Part shown: one piece after another, positions 11,801-22,127 of the stretch
Position numbering within the stretch: the first letter of the stretch is position 1
Layout of the letters: every line of letters starts with the position of its first letter
Source of the DNA: Rhynchopus sp. YZ270_cl-10
Taxonomy: Eukaryota > Euglenozoa > Diplonemea > Diplonemida > Diplonemidae
Assembly (NCBI GenBank): GCA_964035575.1
Contig: OZ037882.1
Location: 682,001-746,000 of the forward strand
Direction: 5' to 3'
Length of the DNA stretch: 64,000 nucleotides
Made by a program: the position numbers and the translations under genes
Notes under the pieces: model-generated
Told to the model about the DNA's origin: nothing
What the model saw: the letters and a program-made list of their open reading frames with translations, nothing else
Databases searched by the model: none

Positions 11801-12391
11801 ACCTTACCGATAATATGGGGTACTTAGGTGATCGTCGACAAAAAAAGGTGAGACCCGAAGAGGAACAAAATAGTACTATTTTCAGTTGACTCAAACCCTG
11901 CACACTGCTATGACCACAGTCAAATTGCAGATGCACAAGAGGAGAAGACAGTTAACTTCACCTTTTTTTTTTGTCTTGGCGAATTTTTTCTTTGCCAAAG
12001 CTTTGCAACAAACAAATAATCACAGATTTTTTTTTTTTGACAATGTCTACCTGATGCATTTCATGGAGTTTGGAGGAAGTTGTTGGTATTCTATTAAACT
12101 CCACTAAACTCCACCAAAAAAATTTCAAGGCAAAAAAAAATCAGGTAGAGAGTTGATAGGGTGAGTAATATTGCCTGCAACCCCCTGTGTCCGGTTTTTT
12201 TTTTCTTTTCTTGCAGTGCCCCTGTTGTCCGCCGGTGTATGGCGAGGCGTTTGCACTTTTTTTTTTCAACGCCGTTCTTCTTTTCCTTTCGCAAGAGAGG
12301 GACTCAGTCAATTGACAACAAGTCCCCATGACACGTAGGAAAAAAAAAAATATACCCCGTAAAATTTTAGCGTTTTGTAAGCGTATATTAA

Positions 12392-13234
12392 ATATGGGTC
12401 CGTCCGGAAACCCTCCTGGTAAGATTCATCCTTTTGGGGGTTTTTTGAGGTTTTTCTGCTCAAAACACCCAAACAACCCAATTTTTTGATACCCACCATA
12501 CACCTACCACCCCAGAGGGCATATTGTGATCATTTATTTTGTTTATTTCCGCTCCCCCCCTTTTTACTTATATTTTTTTACGTATTTTTGGACATTTCAT
12601 AAACGTGGCAATGACAGCAGTGAAGTTCACTTTTTTGTCGAGAAACACGGTAAGAATGGGTGCGACGCACACTTGGTGTCGTTTCGAACCATCTCTCTGA
12701 TGATTCTTGTTGTCAGGAGATCCTTACCGTAGGGGTCATTGTCGGTGCCCTGCGCGAGCTTCCCCACACAGAGGCCTTTGTTATCTCATTCCCTCGTACT
12801 CATACGTATCAGTGCACCCTTCTTTCCATCAATCTCTTTTCTTCTGTGTACTGCTACCCGAGCAACAGTCGTGTCATTTCAGCGTGTACTCTGACATGGA
12901 GGGAACCTGTATTTACTAAGGAGTCTCCACATCCAAGGTGACCCGCAAAGCAAAAGTCCCTGGCATTGATCCAGTAGATTTGACAGAGGTCAATGAAACC
13001 TTGTCAAGGCGGCATGGCAGGATTAAGAGAAAGAGAGAAGAGATCCAGAAGAACGACAATAAAAGGCTGAAAATCTGATTAAAAAGCGAAAATATAGCCT
13101 CAGACCCCCCCAAAAACCTATTTTCATATCAGAATATCACCTAGATGCACTTTTTGTGGGGGACATCATCAAAAAAACCCAAAAATACCCAAAAGGATGA
13201 ATCTTACCAGAGGGGTTTCCGGACGAGTCCATAT
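12392..13234 (+). mobile_element. TIR element enclosing an intron-containing ORF
   Basis: About 60 bases at each end are inverted copies: the left begins ATATGGGTCCGTCCGGAAAC, and the right read backwards begins ATATGGACTCGTCCGGAAAC; both continue through GGTAAGATTCATCCTTTTGG. The size of 843 bp and the enclosed coding-like stretch (12611-13078) fit a small DNA transposon or one with captured coding sequence. No target-site duplication could be read. It lies 150 bases from the next TIR element. Confidence 0.6.
12611..13078 (+). CDS. Possible spliced gene inside the 12.4-kb TIR element
   Basis: ATG at 12611 opens a short exon (MTAVKFTFLSRNT) ending at a GTAAG donor (12650). A TTGTCAG acceptor at 12716 continues in frame with EILTVGVIVGALRELPHTEA. 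The 3' part encodes a basic, hydrophilic tail (PGIDPVDLTEVNETLSRRHG, then RIKRKREE and KRLKI, stop at 13076-13078), reached only if at least one further intron lies in about 12800-12920; I could not settle its borders. The basic tail resembles a nuclear localisation signal. The product is not recognised; a transposase accessory protein or captured host gene are both possible. Confidence 0.35.
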
Positions 13235-13385
13235 GTTTTTTGTGTGTGTGTGTACAAAGTCCCTTCCGGACCTGGGTCCCGGCTGGTGCCTTTTTTTTTC
13301 TTTACCCGATATCAGGGATAAGAGTATCCCCGAGGTCGTTGAGATGGTGGATTGCCACTTTATTTTATTTTCAACTTTTTTTTTT

Positions 13386-15555
13386 GGGGAATAGTCAGTT
13401 ATGCCCTACCCTTTTTTTGAAATGGTCAGAGATACCCGAAAATAAGTTCAGATATTGGTCAGAGATACCCGAAAATAAGTTCAGATATTGGTCAGAGATG
13501 CCCCATTTTCAAAAATAGGGCATAACTGACCAATATCTGAACTTATTTTCGGGTATTTCGGGTATCTCTGACCATTTCTCAACTTATTTTCGGGCATGTC
13601 TGACCATATCGCCAACTTTTTTCGGGTACCCCAAAAAAGTTGGTTTTCGGGTATACCCAGATACCCAGGTACCCAGGTACCCAGGTCCAGGTCCAGGTGC
13701 CCAGGAACAGGAAAAAAGTCGTGAAAGAGCAACCACAGCTCCACATGACAAACACAAAAGTGTCCAGTCACGTGGGGCATTCATGCACTGAGGAGATAAT
13801 GTTCCAACAATTTACAAGAAAGATTACTTAACCTACTGCTGGAAATTGCCAGGTCGTAGTAACACACAAAGTGTGCCTCCGTTCGGGAAGACCGGATATT
13901 CTAGAGACCAGAAAGGCCTCAAGAATATCTTCCGGTAGTCAAGGTAGAACCGAGTGAACGGCCCAAGACCCCCGTGGAGAAGTTAAATGTTGTAATGCTA
14001 TCAGGTAGAAACTGCGACCACTGTCTTACCCTCCTCAATGCATGGTGGTTGATGTCTTCCACAACAAATTTCCTGTACCCAGGTACCCAGGTTCCCAGAC
14101 CCACGCAGTACCACGTCGCAGTACTACGCAAAATTTACCACCAGACCCTGTCTTCGTGCACCTGAAGTACAACGCCGCAGACAGGCCAAACATGCGTTGG
14201 ACTCAGAGGAATGCCCGCTGTGCAGGTATCATGAGAACCAACTCCCAGCAACAAGGGGCGCCTTTTGGCGGGCGTTGTTGAGGGTGTTTGGGGTGCAAAG
14301 TTTTCCACAATTTTGATGCGCGGGTACAGAAGTGTTATCTTGTTCTTTCATCTCTAGGAATGTAAATGTCAATCGCGTTTAACTACCACGAGGGCTTGTT
14401 CAGTGAACCCACGAGGGGTCGAAGGGGGTTGGTTATCCCGTATCTATCAAAGGTTGTGTCGACCAGGCGAAACCACTATGTTACGCTGTACGTTGTTAAA
14501 TCCGAAGAAATAACACTTTAGCAGCCGCAGGAAGTTTGCTAAAAAGAGTGCCTCACGCTACACAAACCACCACCCGCGATTGACTTAGATGTTATAACAA
14601 AGAGAATTCAGAACAAAACAACACCCTGCCCCATATACACACTAAATTGTCATGCTTCGAGAGCATGCCTGGGCCAAAATTACTTGACAAAAAAGGCAAC
14701 AAGACCACCCACAAGGAGTGTGAAATGTGCACTGGTTTTCTGGGGGAACGCAATATTTTCTTGTGCCTCGTCCTCCGTAAGCAGAGGACAGACTTTCCGG
14801 AAGGTTTCCAAAGTCGAATTTCTTGCACTAGCTATGCTCCCTGGGTTAATGGCTATAGCAGTGACTGACAAAGTGTTCCCACCCCCAGGTCTTCGTCCAC
14901 AAACAAATCTAGAATAGATTGATTTGGGTGAAGCCTTGTATTTTGAGTTGTTGAATGTCGGAGAGCGGCGCTCATCGTAAATCACGGATGCAGTTCAGAT
15001 TTCACGATCCTGTGATGAGTGTAAATGTGGGGTGTGATTAAGTATGGTGTACAAACGCAGTAGTCGGGAAGGGTGGGGTTAATGAAAAAAGTGGTAATAA
15101 CTATGTATTTCCGCGAAATAAGGTAGCCTTTTTTCACGCTACAGAGAGTTTCCTGCTGCACTAATGGTTCCCAAGCGAAGCGAGGGACTATGTATAAGGG
15201 TTTGCGGGTTTGCGGGTATTTACCCCCACTAAAAGTAACTGTGTGTGGGGTAGAGGGGTGAAAATCATACCATGCTGCTTCAATACTGTCTCTGCTGTCG
15301 CATTCCCTCATGGTGGGTCACTCACCCACTGGGCAAAAAATCAAAGGGGGTACCCCCAAATAAGTGGGTACCCCAAATAAGTTCAGAGATACCCGAAAAA
15401 AGTTCAGATATACCCGAAAATAAGTTCAAATACCCGAAAATAAGTTCAGATATAGTCAGTTATGCCCTATTTCTGGTTTTCGGGTATATCTGAACTTATT
15501 TTCGGGTATCTCTGACCATTTCAAAAAAAGGGTAGGGTATAACTGACTATTCCCC
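13386..15555. mobile_element. 2.2-kb TIR DNA transposon with repeat-built termini
   Basis: The left end GGGGAATAGTCAGTTATGCC is inverted at the right end (15555 backwards), with the match running through CTACCC, TTTTTTTGAAATGGTCAGAG and on. Inside both ends lie tandem copies of a ~25-base unit (GATACCCGAAAATAAGTTCA). The body (about 14090-14890) is shared with the 17.9-kb element at clear nucleotide identity and contains RWTQRNARCAG and, further on, KGNKTTHKECEMCTG, a Cys-pair pattern like the zinc-binding tail of piggyBac-type transposases. That family call is weak because no TTAA duplication flanks the ends. No full transposase is present, so it is probably non-autonomous. Confidence 0.6.
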
Positions 15556-16014
15556 TTTTTTTTTTTTCTTCTTTTTTTTGAAACCTTCACCATGACCCTT
15601 ACCCCCACCGAGTCTCTCTATACACACAAAGAGGAGACTCCGATGGGCATCACCATCTTTCAAAAATCTTGATTTTTTTTCTTCTGTTTTTCAAAACCAA
15701 AAAAAAAAAATTCGCCCTCCCTGCCGTGTTTTTATTGCATGATCATTGTGTACATCTTGCAAATAAAATTTAAAAATCGTTTTTTTTTCTTTTAAATCCA
15801 CACCCATCCACACTCCACCCATAACCACTCGACCAGCATATTTTAAAGAAAAGGATGTAATGTGGGTGTTGTGTGTGTGCATGAAGGACACATCTACCTC
15901 ACAAATTCATTTTTTTTTAATTGCTTTCAGTGGTGGGGGCTAGATACCTTGATATTCGTATCCCCCCTTTGCCTCTTTTCCCCCATTTTTTCCATTTCCC
16001 CCCTCCCTTAGTGG

Positions 16015-16228
16015 CAGTGATCTAAAATACGCATTGCTACGTATTAATACGTAAGGTGTGGAGAGGTAAGACACGTATTACACGACGGCGAAGTAAATGA
16101 CATGACATGTGCTTTTACATGTCACTGCTCTTCACATGTCATTTTACATGTAAAAGCACATGTCATGTCATTTACTTCACCGTCGTTTACGTATGATTAC
16201 GTATTTTGCCACGTATTTTAGATCACTG
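16015..16228. mobile_element. Miniature Mutator-like (MULE) element, 214 bp
   Basis: Begins CAGTGATCTAAAATACG and ends with its reverse complement apart from small interior differences. It is flanked by a perfect 9-bp duplication CCTTAGTGG (16006-16014 and 16229-16237), the length typical of Mutator elements. The interior is a nested palindrome of ACATGT words with GACATGTGCTTTTACATGT folding back on itself. There is no ORF, so it is non-autonomous. The exact duplication suggests a fairly recent insertion. Confidence 0.85.
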
Positions 16229-17414
16229 CCTTAGTGGTCCGCTGTTGTATGGCGAGGTATTTGCACCTCTTCAGCAACTTTCTTTTTATTTCGTAAAATC
16301 ATGGGAACATTTTTTTTTATTGATCCCTCCTCCTATGCTATCAATTTAATGATATCAGGGATATTATGTTGAAACACTTATTCTTCGTATTGTATACAAA
16401 AAGCGGAACCACCATTTTTCAAAGTTCTTTTTTCTTCCGCTTTTTCAAATATTAATCTTCCCCCTTCCCCCGACACACAGAGACAGCCGATGATGAGTAA
16501 GATTTCCTTCTCTCTCTTTTCTCGCTTAGTTTCTCAACGATTTTGTGTATCTGCTCTATTCCTGGGGGAAAAAAAAAAACACTCAAAGGCACAGAGCTTT
16601 AAAAAGGACACCGATGGGAACACCCCATCTTTCTTTCAAAAAAAAAAAAAAACTTAAATCATTTTTTTTGCTGCCTTTTTTGCAAAACCTTGGCAGGATT
16701 TAACAAGAAAAAAAAATATTGCATTTTTTTGTTTTGTGTTTTTTAAAAACCAAGCATTCATCAGGCTTAGGATCATTTTACCAACCATTTTATTTTTTTC
16801 CCAACTCTAATAATCACCCACTCATTGGATGCTATGTAATCCAGCGAGTTTTCTTTGTTATTATTTTTTTTTTTTTTTGTCATCATTTTGTGTATCGTGT
16901 GCAAGACCGCAACCCTTCCCCAAAAAACCCACAGCTACGGTCTCTAAAAAAGTCTTCAAAAAAAAAAAAAGTAATTGTGACACTGGACAGTGAAAAGGCT
17001 GTCTTTTATATTATGGCAGCTACACTACTCCAACAAATTCGGTGTGTCAGCGACCCTCCTGTCAGTATTGGGCCTGTGGAAACACCAATGCTACTATTCC
17101 AACCGATTATTTCATCAAAATAACCAAAAAAAAAACCCCTTTTTTTTGTTTTGTTTTTGCCTACGTCTGCCTATGAAGGGTGAGGCGTTTGCACTTTCAA
17201 CTTCTCTTTTTTTTTTCTCTTTTTAAAACCTTTCTCTCTATTCCTCCCGAATCCACAGCCAGATGACCATCCCATCGAAGCTCTCGAGTGGGGGGACACC
17301 TTTTGGTTAAGAACGGGAGAGTTCGGACCATTTTTTCACAAATTACCTGCACGACAAAACGAACTACGTTCTTCCCTTGCGTAGTACAGAAAGGGCTTTC
17401 GGCAAAAAAAAACA

Positions 17415-17475
17415 TAGTGGAGCACACTCTAGGGTGGCTACACTAATACAACCAAGTTTTCAAAAAAAAAAAAAA
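17415..17475 (+). repeat. Family B hairpin repeat (TAGTGGAGC...GGCTACACTA)
   Basis: TAGTGKAGC and GGTGGCTACACTA pair over a short CTCTAGG loop; then comes ATACAACCAAGTTTTC and an A-run. At 37004-37055 the outer stem TAGTGTAGC/GCTACACTA is perfect. Further + strand copies: 26190-26248, 29009-29059, 29068-29122, 30966-31015, 35302-35360, 39239-39292, 44269-44320, 48293-48345, 49473-49525 and 55121-55170. I noticed no reversed copy. Confidence 0.85.
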
Positions 17476-17601
17476 CAAAAAAAAAAAAAAAACATTGAGT
17501 GGACAGGTCCGTATGCACTCATATGCTGAGATTTGCCGAACAGCCAAGGAAAAAGCTACTTCCTAGAGTTCCATTATCTATCACCGTAGTACAAAAATAA
17601 A

Positions 17602-17678
17602 AAGGCTTCGGCCAACGTTGAGTACATACCCTAGGTTCCCGAAGAGGGTTCTTAGGCGATTGTTTACACAACAAAAAA
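17602..17678 (+). repeat. Family D structured repeat (GGCTTCGGCC...TTGTCGACA)
   Basis: Opens with GGC-TTCG-GCC, a UUCG-tetraloop hairpin in RNA, then ATTGAGTACAGACC, a second hairpin (CCTAGGTTCC against GGTTCTTAGG here), then GATTGTCGACACAAC and an A-run. + strand copies: 32751-32818, 33618-33706, 39839-39906, 44101-44170, 48194-48282 and 49034-49098; 3' ends only at about 20967-21008 and 47725-47760. Confidence 0.8.
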
Positions 17679-17681
17679 GAA

Positions 17682-17750
17682 GTGGAGATTGCACAAAAAA
17701 TGTGGCAACACAAACCGAGGCAACTACACTACTCCAACAAATTTATCAAA
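17682..17750 (+). repeat. Family C hairpin repeat (GTGGAGATTTGC...CTACACTACTCCA)
   Basis: TGGAG pairs with CTCCA, TTTGC with GCAAA, and GTG-GCAA-CAC forms a GNRA-type inner loop; CAACAATTTATC and an A-run follow. + strand copies: 34494-34545, 37280-37350, 38741-38810, 39154-39218, 47246-47315, 47520-47590, 50003-50058 and 55037-55108; diverged at 16985-17040. One reversed copy at 57829-57895. Confidence 0.85.
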
Positions 17751-17920
17751 ATTAAAAATGTCTTAAACGCTGCATTAGTAAATCTCACAAAAAACAATGT
17801 GTCAAAAAAACCATCGTTTAGAAAAAAATTGAGCGTGAGACCAGGACAAACAGCAAATCCTTATCATACCTTTAGATGTTATACGCACTGTAAGGCGTAT
17901 TCATATTTTATTGTATTTTT

Positions 17921-19279
17921 TATACATAGCGCTCTAATTAGAGTATTAGGGTATAATTAGAGTCTGGGATTTTGGGCCAAGTCAGTTAGAGTCCAGTTAG
18001 AGTATAATTAGAGTCGCTTTTCTTCAATTAGACTATAATTAGAGTGCAGTTAGAGCATAATTAGACTCTAACTACACTCTAATTATAGTCTAATTAGAGT
18101 AAAACAACAGGCTTCTTGTAGGTGCAAACGCCGTAAGGAACCGGTTCCCCTAAGGTTCCTCTGTAGGACCCAGGTGCCCAGTTACCCACATAGATGAAAA
18201 TAAGACTTGGGAACCGAGTTATCAGCCGGACTGGGACACAATATGTGAAGGCGCTGTGGTCCGCCTGAAAGCGGGTCGGGGAGGGAGGGTGGGGGCCTAG
18301 TCCTAGTCCTACTGTACCTAGTACCCAGTACTGGGACTCGGGACCCGGCTTATTCTCAGCTATGGGTACCCAGGTACTCAGACCCGCGCAGTGGCACATG
18401 CCCTCAAGTGTGAGTGCCCCATACATTAGGGAATGCGATGCAAAAACTCTATGTGCACCTTCGGTGCAACGCCGCAGACAGGCCAAGCAGCGTTGGACTC
18501 AGAGGAATGCCTGTTGTGCAGGTATCAAACATGAGAAACTCCCAGCAACAAGGGGCGCCTTTTGGCGGGCATTATTGAAGGTGTTTGGGGTGCAAAATTT
18601 TCTACAAATGTTGATGCGCGGGTACAGAAGTGGTGTCTTGTTCTTTCATCTGTAGGAATGTAAATATCAATCGAGTTTAACTACCACTAAGGGGTCGAAG
18701 GGGTAATCCCAGTATCAAAGGCTGTGTTGACGGGAAATCTATAGCGAGCATACGTTCATTTCAGCCGAAGAAATACTACTTATGAACCCAGGAGAGATCC
18801 AAGCCTCGCGTTGAACAACTACCCGCGATCGACAATACCAAAGAGAATTCATAACAAAACAACACTGCCCCATACACACTACTGGGGAGTCAACTGACTA
18901 AAGAGCCATGCTTCAAGTGCATGCCCCTGGGCCAAAATTCCTGTGCTAAAAAGGCAACAAGACCATCCACAAGGAGTGTGAATTGTGCACTGGTGTTCTG
19001 GGGGAACAAACAATATTTTCTTGTGTCTGGTTCTCTGCAAGCAGAGAACAGACTTTCTGGATTACAAAGTCGAATTTCTTGCACTAGCTATGCCCCCTGG
19101 GTTGATAGCTATAGCATTGATGTGCCCCTCTTTATTGACCCTCTTATAGGACTCTAATTAGACTCTAATTAGAGTCCAGTTAGAGTATTAGAGTTCAGTT
19201 AGAGTTTTAAAGACTCTAATTATACTCGAACTGCCGACTCTAATTATCTAGTTAGAGTCTAATTGGAGCGCTATGTATA
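17921..19279 (+). mobile_element. TIR DNA element, left member of an inverted pair
   Basis: Begins TATACATAGCGCTCTAATTA and ends GGAGCGCTATGTATA. Both ends are built from degenerate tandem copies of a TTAGAGTCTAATTAGAG word. The body (18350-19120) is related to the 13.4-kb element and includes RWTQRNACCAGI and KGNKTIHKECELCTG coding traces. No full transposase. A target duplication cannot be separated from the palindromic TATA at the tips. Confidence 0.7.
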
Positions 19280-19342
19280 ATTTTTCCAACTTTTTTTTCC
19301 CAATTTTATTTCAGCACAAAACCTCCAAACCAATCCTTTTAT

Positions 19343-20264
19343 TATACATAGCGCTCCAATTAGACTCTAACTAGATAATTAGAGTCGGCAGTTCGAGTAT
19401 AATTAGAGTCTTTAAAACTCTAACTGAACTCTAATACTCTAACTGGACTCTAATTAGAGTCCTATAAGAGGGTCAATAAAGAGGGGCACATCAATCAATG
19501 CTATAGCCATCAACCCAGGGGGCATACTACAGATGAAAGAACAAGACACCACTTCTGTACCCGCGCATCAACATTTGTAGAAAATTTTGCACCCCAAACA
19601 CCTTCAATAATGCCCGCCAAAAGGCGCCCCTTGTTGCTGGGAGTTTCTCATGTTTGATACCTGCACAGCAGGCATTCCTCTGAGTCCAACGCTGCTTGGC
19701 CTGTCTGCGGCGTTGCACCGAAGGTGCACATAGAGTTTTTGCATCGCATTCCCTAATGTATGGGGCACTCACACTTGAGGGCATGTGCCACTGCGCGGGT
19801 CTGAGTACCTGGGTACCCATAGCTGAGAATAAGCCGAGTCCCGGTACTGGGTACTAGGTACAGTAGGACTAGGACTAGGCCCCCACCCTCCCGCGACCGG
19901 GTCCCCGACCCGCTTTCAGGCGGACCACAGCGCCTTCACATATTGTGTCCCAGTCCGGCTGAGAACTCGGTTCCCCAAGTCTTATTTTCAGCTATGTGGG
20001 TATCTGGGCACCTGGGTCCTACAGAGGAACCTTAGGGGAACCGGTTCCTTACGGCGTTTGCACCTACAAGAAGCCTGTTGTTTTACTCTAATTAGACTAT
20101 AATTAGAGTGTAGTTAGAGTCTAATTATGCTCTAACTGCACTCTAATTATAGTCTAATTGAAGAAAAGCGACTCTAATTATACTCTAACTGGACTCTAAC
20201 TGACTTGGCCCAAAATCCCAGACTCTAATTATACCCTAATACTCTAATTAGAGCGCTATGTATA
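19343..20264 (-). mobile_element. TIR DNA element, right (inverted) member of the pair
   Basis: A near-identical reverse copy of 17921-19279, lacking about 435 internal bases that correspond to roughly 18656-19091. It has the same TATACATAGCGCTC tips and is separated from its partner by a 63-base AT-rich spacer (19280-19342). Together they form a large foldback of more than 900 bases per arm. Confidence 0.75.
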
Positions 20265-20439
20265 TTTTATTCTTTTTGTTCCTCTGCAAAAAAAAAAAAA
20301 AAAAGAAAATCTCTTTTTTTGATATTTCCCCTCTTTTTTTTGTTTTCTTTACAACTAACTTAGGGAGATTTTCTCCCCCCCCAACTCCCCAACTCCCCAA
20401 CTACCCATTTTCGTGCCCAGAAGAGAGAAAATCACGTAG

Positions 20440-20797
20440 AAGTGGTTTAATATTAGTGGCTCTTCCTAGCCTAGACAGTCTAAGGGTAACGGAGGTGACA
20501 GATACATGATCTTCAGTACCGATCCTCGGTGTGAAAGCATGGCCTAACGATCCTTTGGTCTCGCTTCTGTTCAAGGGATGAAGCCGGAGGTGACAGAAAA
20601 ATTACCACAGGGATAGCTGGCTTGTGGCATCCAAGCGTTCATAGCGACGTTGCTTTTTGATCCTTCTATGTCGGCTCTTCCTAGCCTAGACAAGCAGAAT
20701 TGTCTAAGGGTTGGATTGTTCACCCACTAACAGGGAACGTGAGCTGGGGTTTAGACCGTCGTGAGAGACAGGTTGGTTTTTACCCTGGAGTGCATCC
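20440..20797 (+). rRNA. Fragment of LSU (28S) rRNA, rearranged, probably a pseudogene
   Basis: The 20533-20797 part reads like the peptidyl-transferase region of eukaryotic 28S rRNA: ATTACCACAGGGATAGCTGG, CAAGCGTTCATAGCGACGTT, ATGTCGGCTCTTCCTA, TTGGATTGTTCACCCACTAA and GGGAACGTGAGCTG, then TTTAGACCGTCGTGAGAGAC. The 5' portion (about 20455-20495) is a scrambled second copy of the GGCTCTTCCTAGCCTAGACA segment found again at 20673-20692. Against the universal sequence it has extra bases in otherwise invariant stretches (for example GTGAGAGACA where GTGAGACA is expected) and stops abruptly before the sarcin-ricin loop, so it is unlikely to be functional rRNA. Confidence 0.85.
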
Positions 20798-21262
20798 CCG
20801 GGGGTGGCTACACTACTACAAAATCAAGTTGTTGAGAAGAAGAAAATTAAGGGCATCAACGAGAATGAAAAAAAGTGGGCATGTTTATAGTTTGTCCCCC
20901 TAGCAGCTGATAAGAGGAAGGTATTTGTTTGGCAAGATTCCTTTCGCTGCAGGTAAAAGATATACAAAAAAAGAAGTGCGATTGTCGACACAACAACAAA
21001 AAAAAAACAGTACGACTGGTACCCCAGACATCCAAAAAAAAAAACAACGAAGTATGCGACAACTACGCACTAAGTACGCAAGAAGTACGCAATATAGGGT
21101 ATTCCTGTATTGGTTTTTTTTGTGGACAAAGTGCGCAATAAGTACGCAATATGGGGGTCGTCAGGAGCACCAACGACGTATTTTCACATCAACTCCACAA
21201 TGCGAGCCTCAAGACCGTCTTCCAAAAATATCAATTATTTTTTTTTTTTAACGCACACCAGT

Positions 21263-22119
21263 CAGGGCTATTTCTAAAAACCTGTCCCTGTCCCTGATTT
21301 TTGGAAAATGAAAGTTGCCAAAAAATTTGCACGGGGCTTATATACAGGGCTGCCAAAAAATTTGCACGTACTACAGTACTTACCAAGAGAGGGGTGATGG
21401 GCTTTCTGCTTGAAGAAAGTTGCCGATTTTTTTTGTGTTGGAAAGTTTTCTTCCAGATTGTGCAAGACACGGGGTTTTTGATATTTTCTGAAAAAACAGA
21501 GAGGGCGCACCAGGCCGCATGCCGGAGGTGCTATGAGGGGGTTTCTTAGAAAACTTGTTCTCTACACTAACATCACACTGGCACCGTACTCATTTAACAA
21601 AAACCAAGAACTTGCCCAATTCTGCAAATTGACCCCACCACAGAACGGACGGATTCCGGAAATGCAAATGCCGGTGTTTTCGCGCATTTTCATGTTTCAG
21701 CATCTGGGAGAGAAAATCTGGGTTGTGGGATTTACCTTGGCCCCTTTACCTTACACTCATTTTGACCAAAACCAAGAACTTGGCCATTTCTGCAAATTGA
21801 CCCCACCACAGTGCGGACAGATTCCGGAAATGCCAATCGCAGTATGTTTTGGGGCTGAAAAATTTTCAGGGGAATTTTTTTTTTTGAGCAGCATTTTTTG
21901 GCCGAAAATGGGCCCCACGTATAAGCAACCGGGCTCATATTTTCAAAAAATTTAAGTGGTCAAAAAATTGTCCAATTTTCGAGATTGACCCCACCACTGC
22001 ACGGGTGAATCCCAAAAATGCAAATAAGGATGTTTTTGGCACAAAATAAATCTGCCAAAAAATTTGTGTCCCGGATTGGATTTTGGACCCCCCGGACCCC
22101 ATATTTAGAAATAGCCCTG
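21263..22119. mobile_element. hAT-type non-autonomous element, 857 bp
   Basis: Ends are CAGGGCTATTTCTAAA and its inverse (TTTAGAAATAGCCCTG), flanked by the perfect 8-bp duplication ACACCAGT (21255-21262 and 22120-22127), both hAT hallmarks. The interior has a repeated block (CAAATTGACCCCACCACAG three times with drift), which suggests internal tandem duplication. No transposase ORF. Confidence 0.85.
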
Positions 22120-22127
22120 ACACCAGT

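Larger units (their letters stand above)
7486..12391. other. Gene-free, homopolymer-rich region with mini-repeats
   Basis: No coding potential beyond short chance ORFs. Long runs of T, A and C dominate. Repeat copies seen: family A at 7757-7800, 8730-8772, 8908-8950, 10020-10040, 10097-10138 and 11092-11130; family G at 8794-8845 and 12216-12270; family E at 10612-10668; a CATTTACTTCACCG word at about 9409 that recurs in the 16.0-kb miniature element and at 25855. Confidence 0.6.
15556..17920. other. Intergenic region with miniature element and mini-repeats
   Basis: No gene. It holds the Mutator-type miniature element at 16015-16228, a family A relative at 16745-16785, family C relatives (16985-17040 and 17682-17750), families G (17158-17214), B (17415-17475) and D (17602-17678), and a repeat with core GATGGGAACA/CCTATGCTATCAATTT (16303-16380, relative at 41215-41280). 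Confidence 0.55.

Noticed and set aside
18362-19820. Identical 97-residue ORF on + and on - strand
   Set aside because: It is the same segment in the two inverted TIR elements and is only a piece of a decayed body; not listed as a gene.
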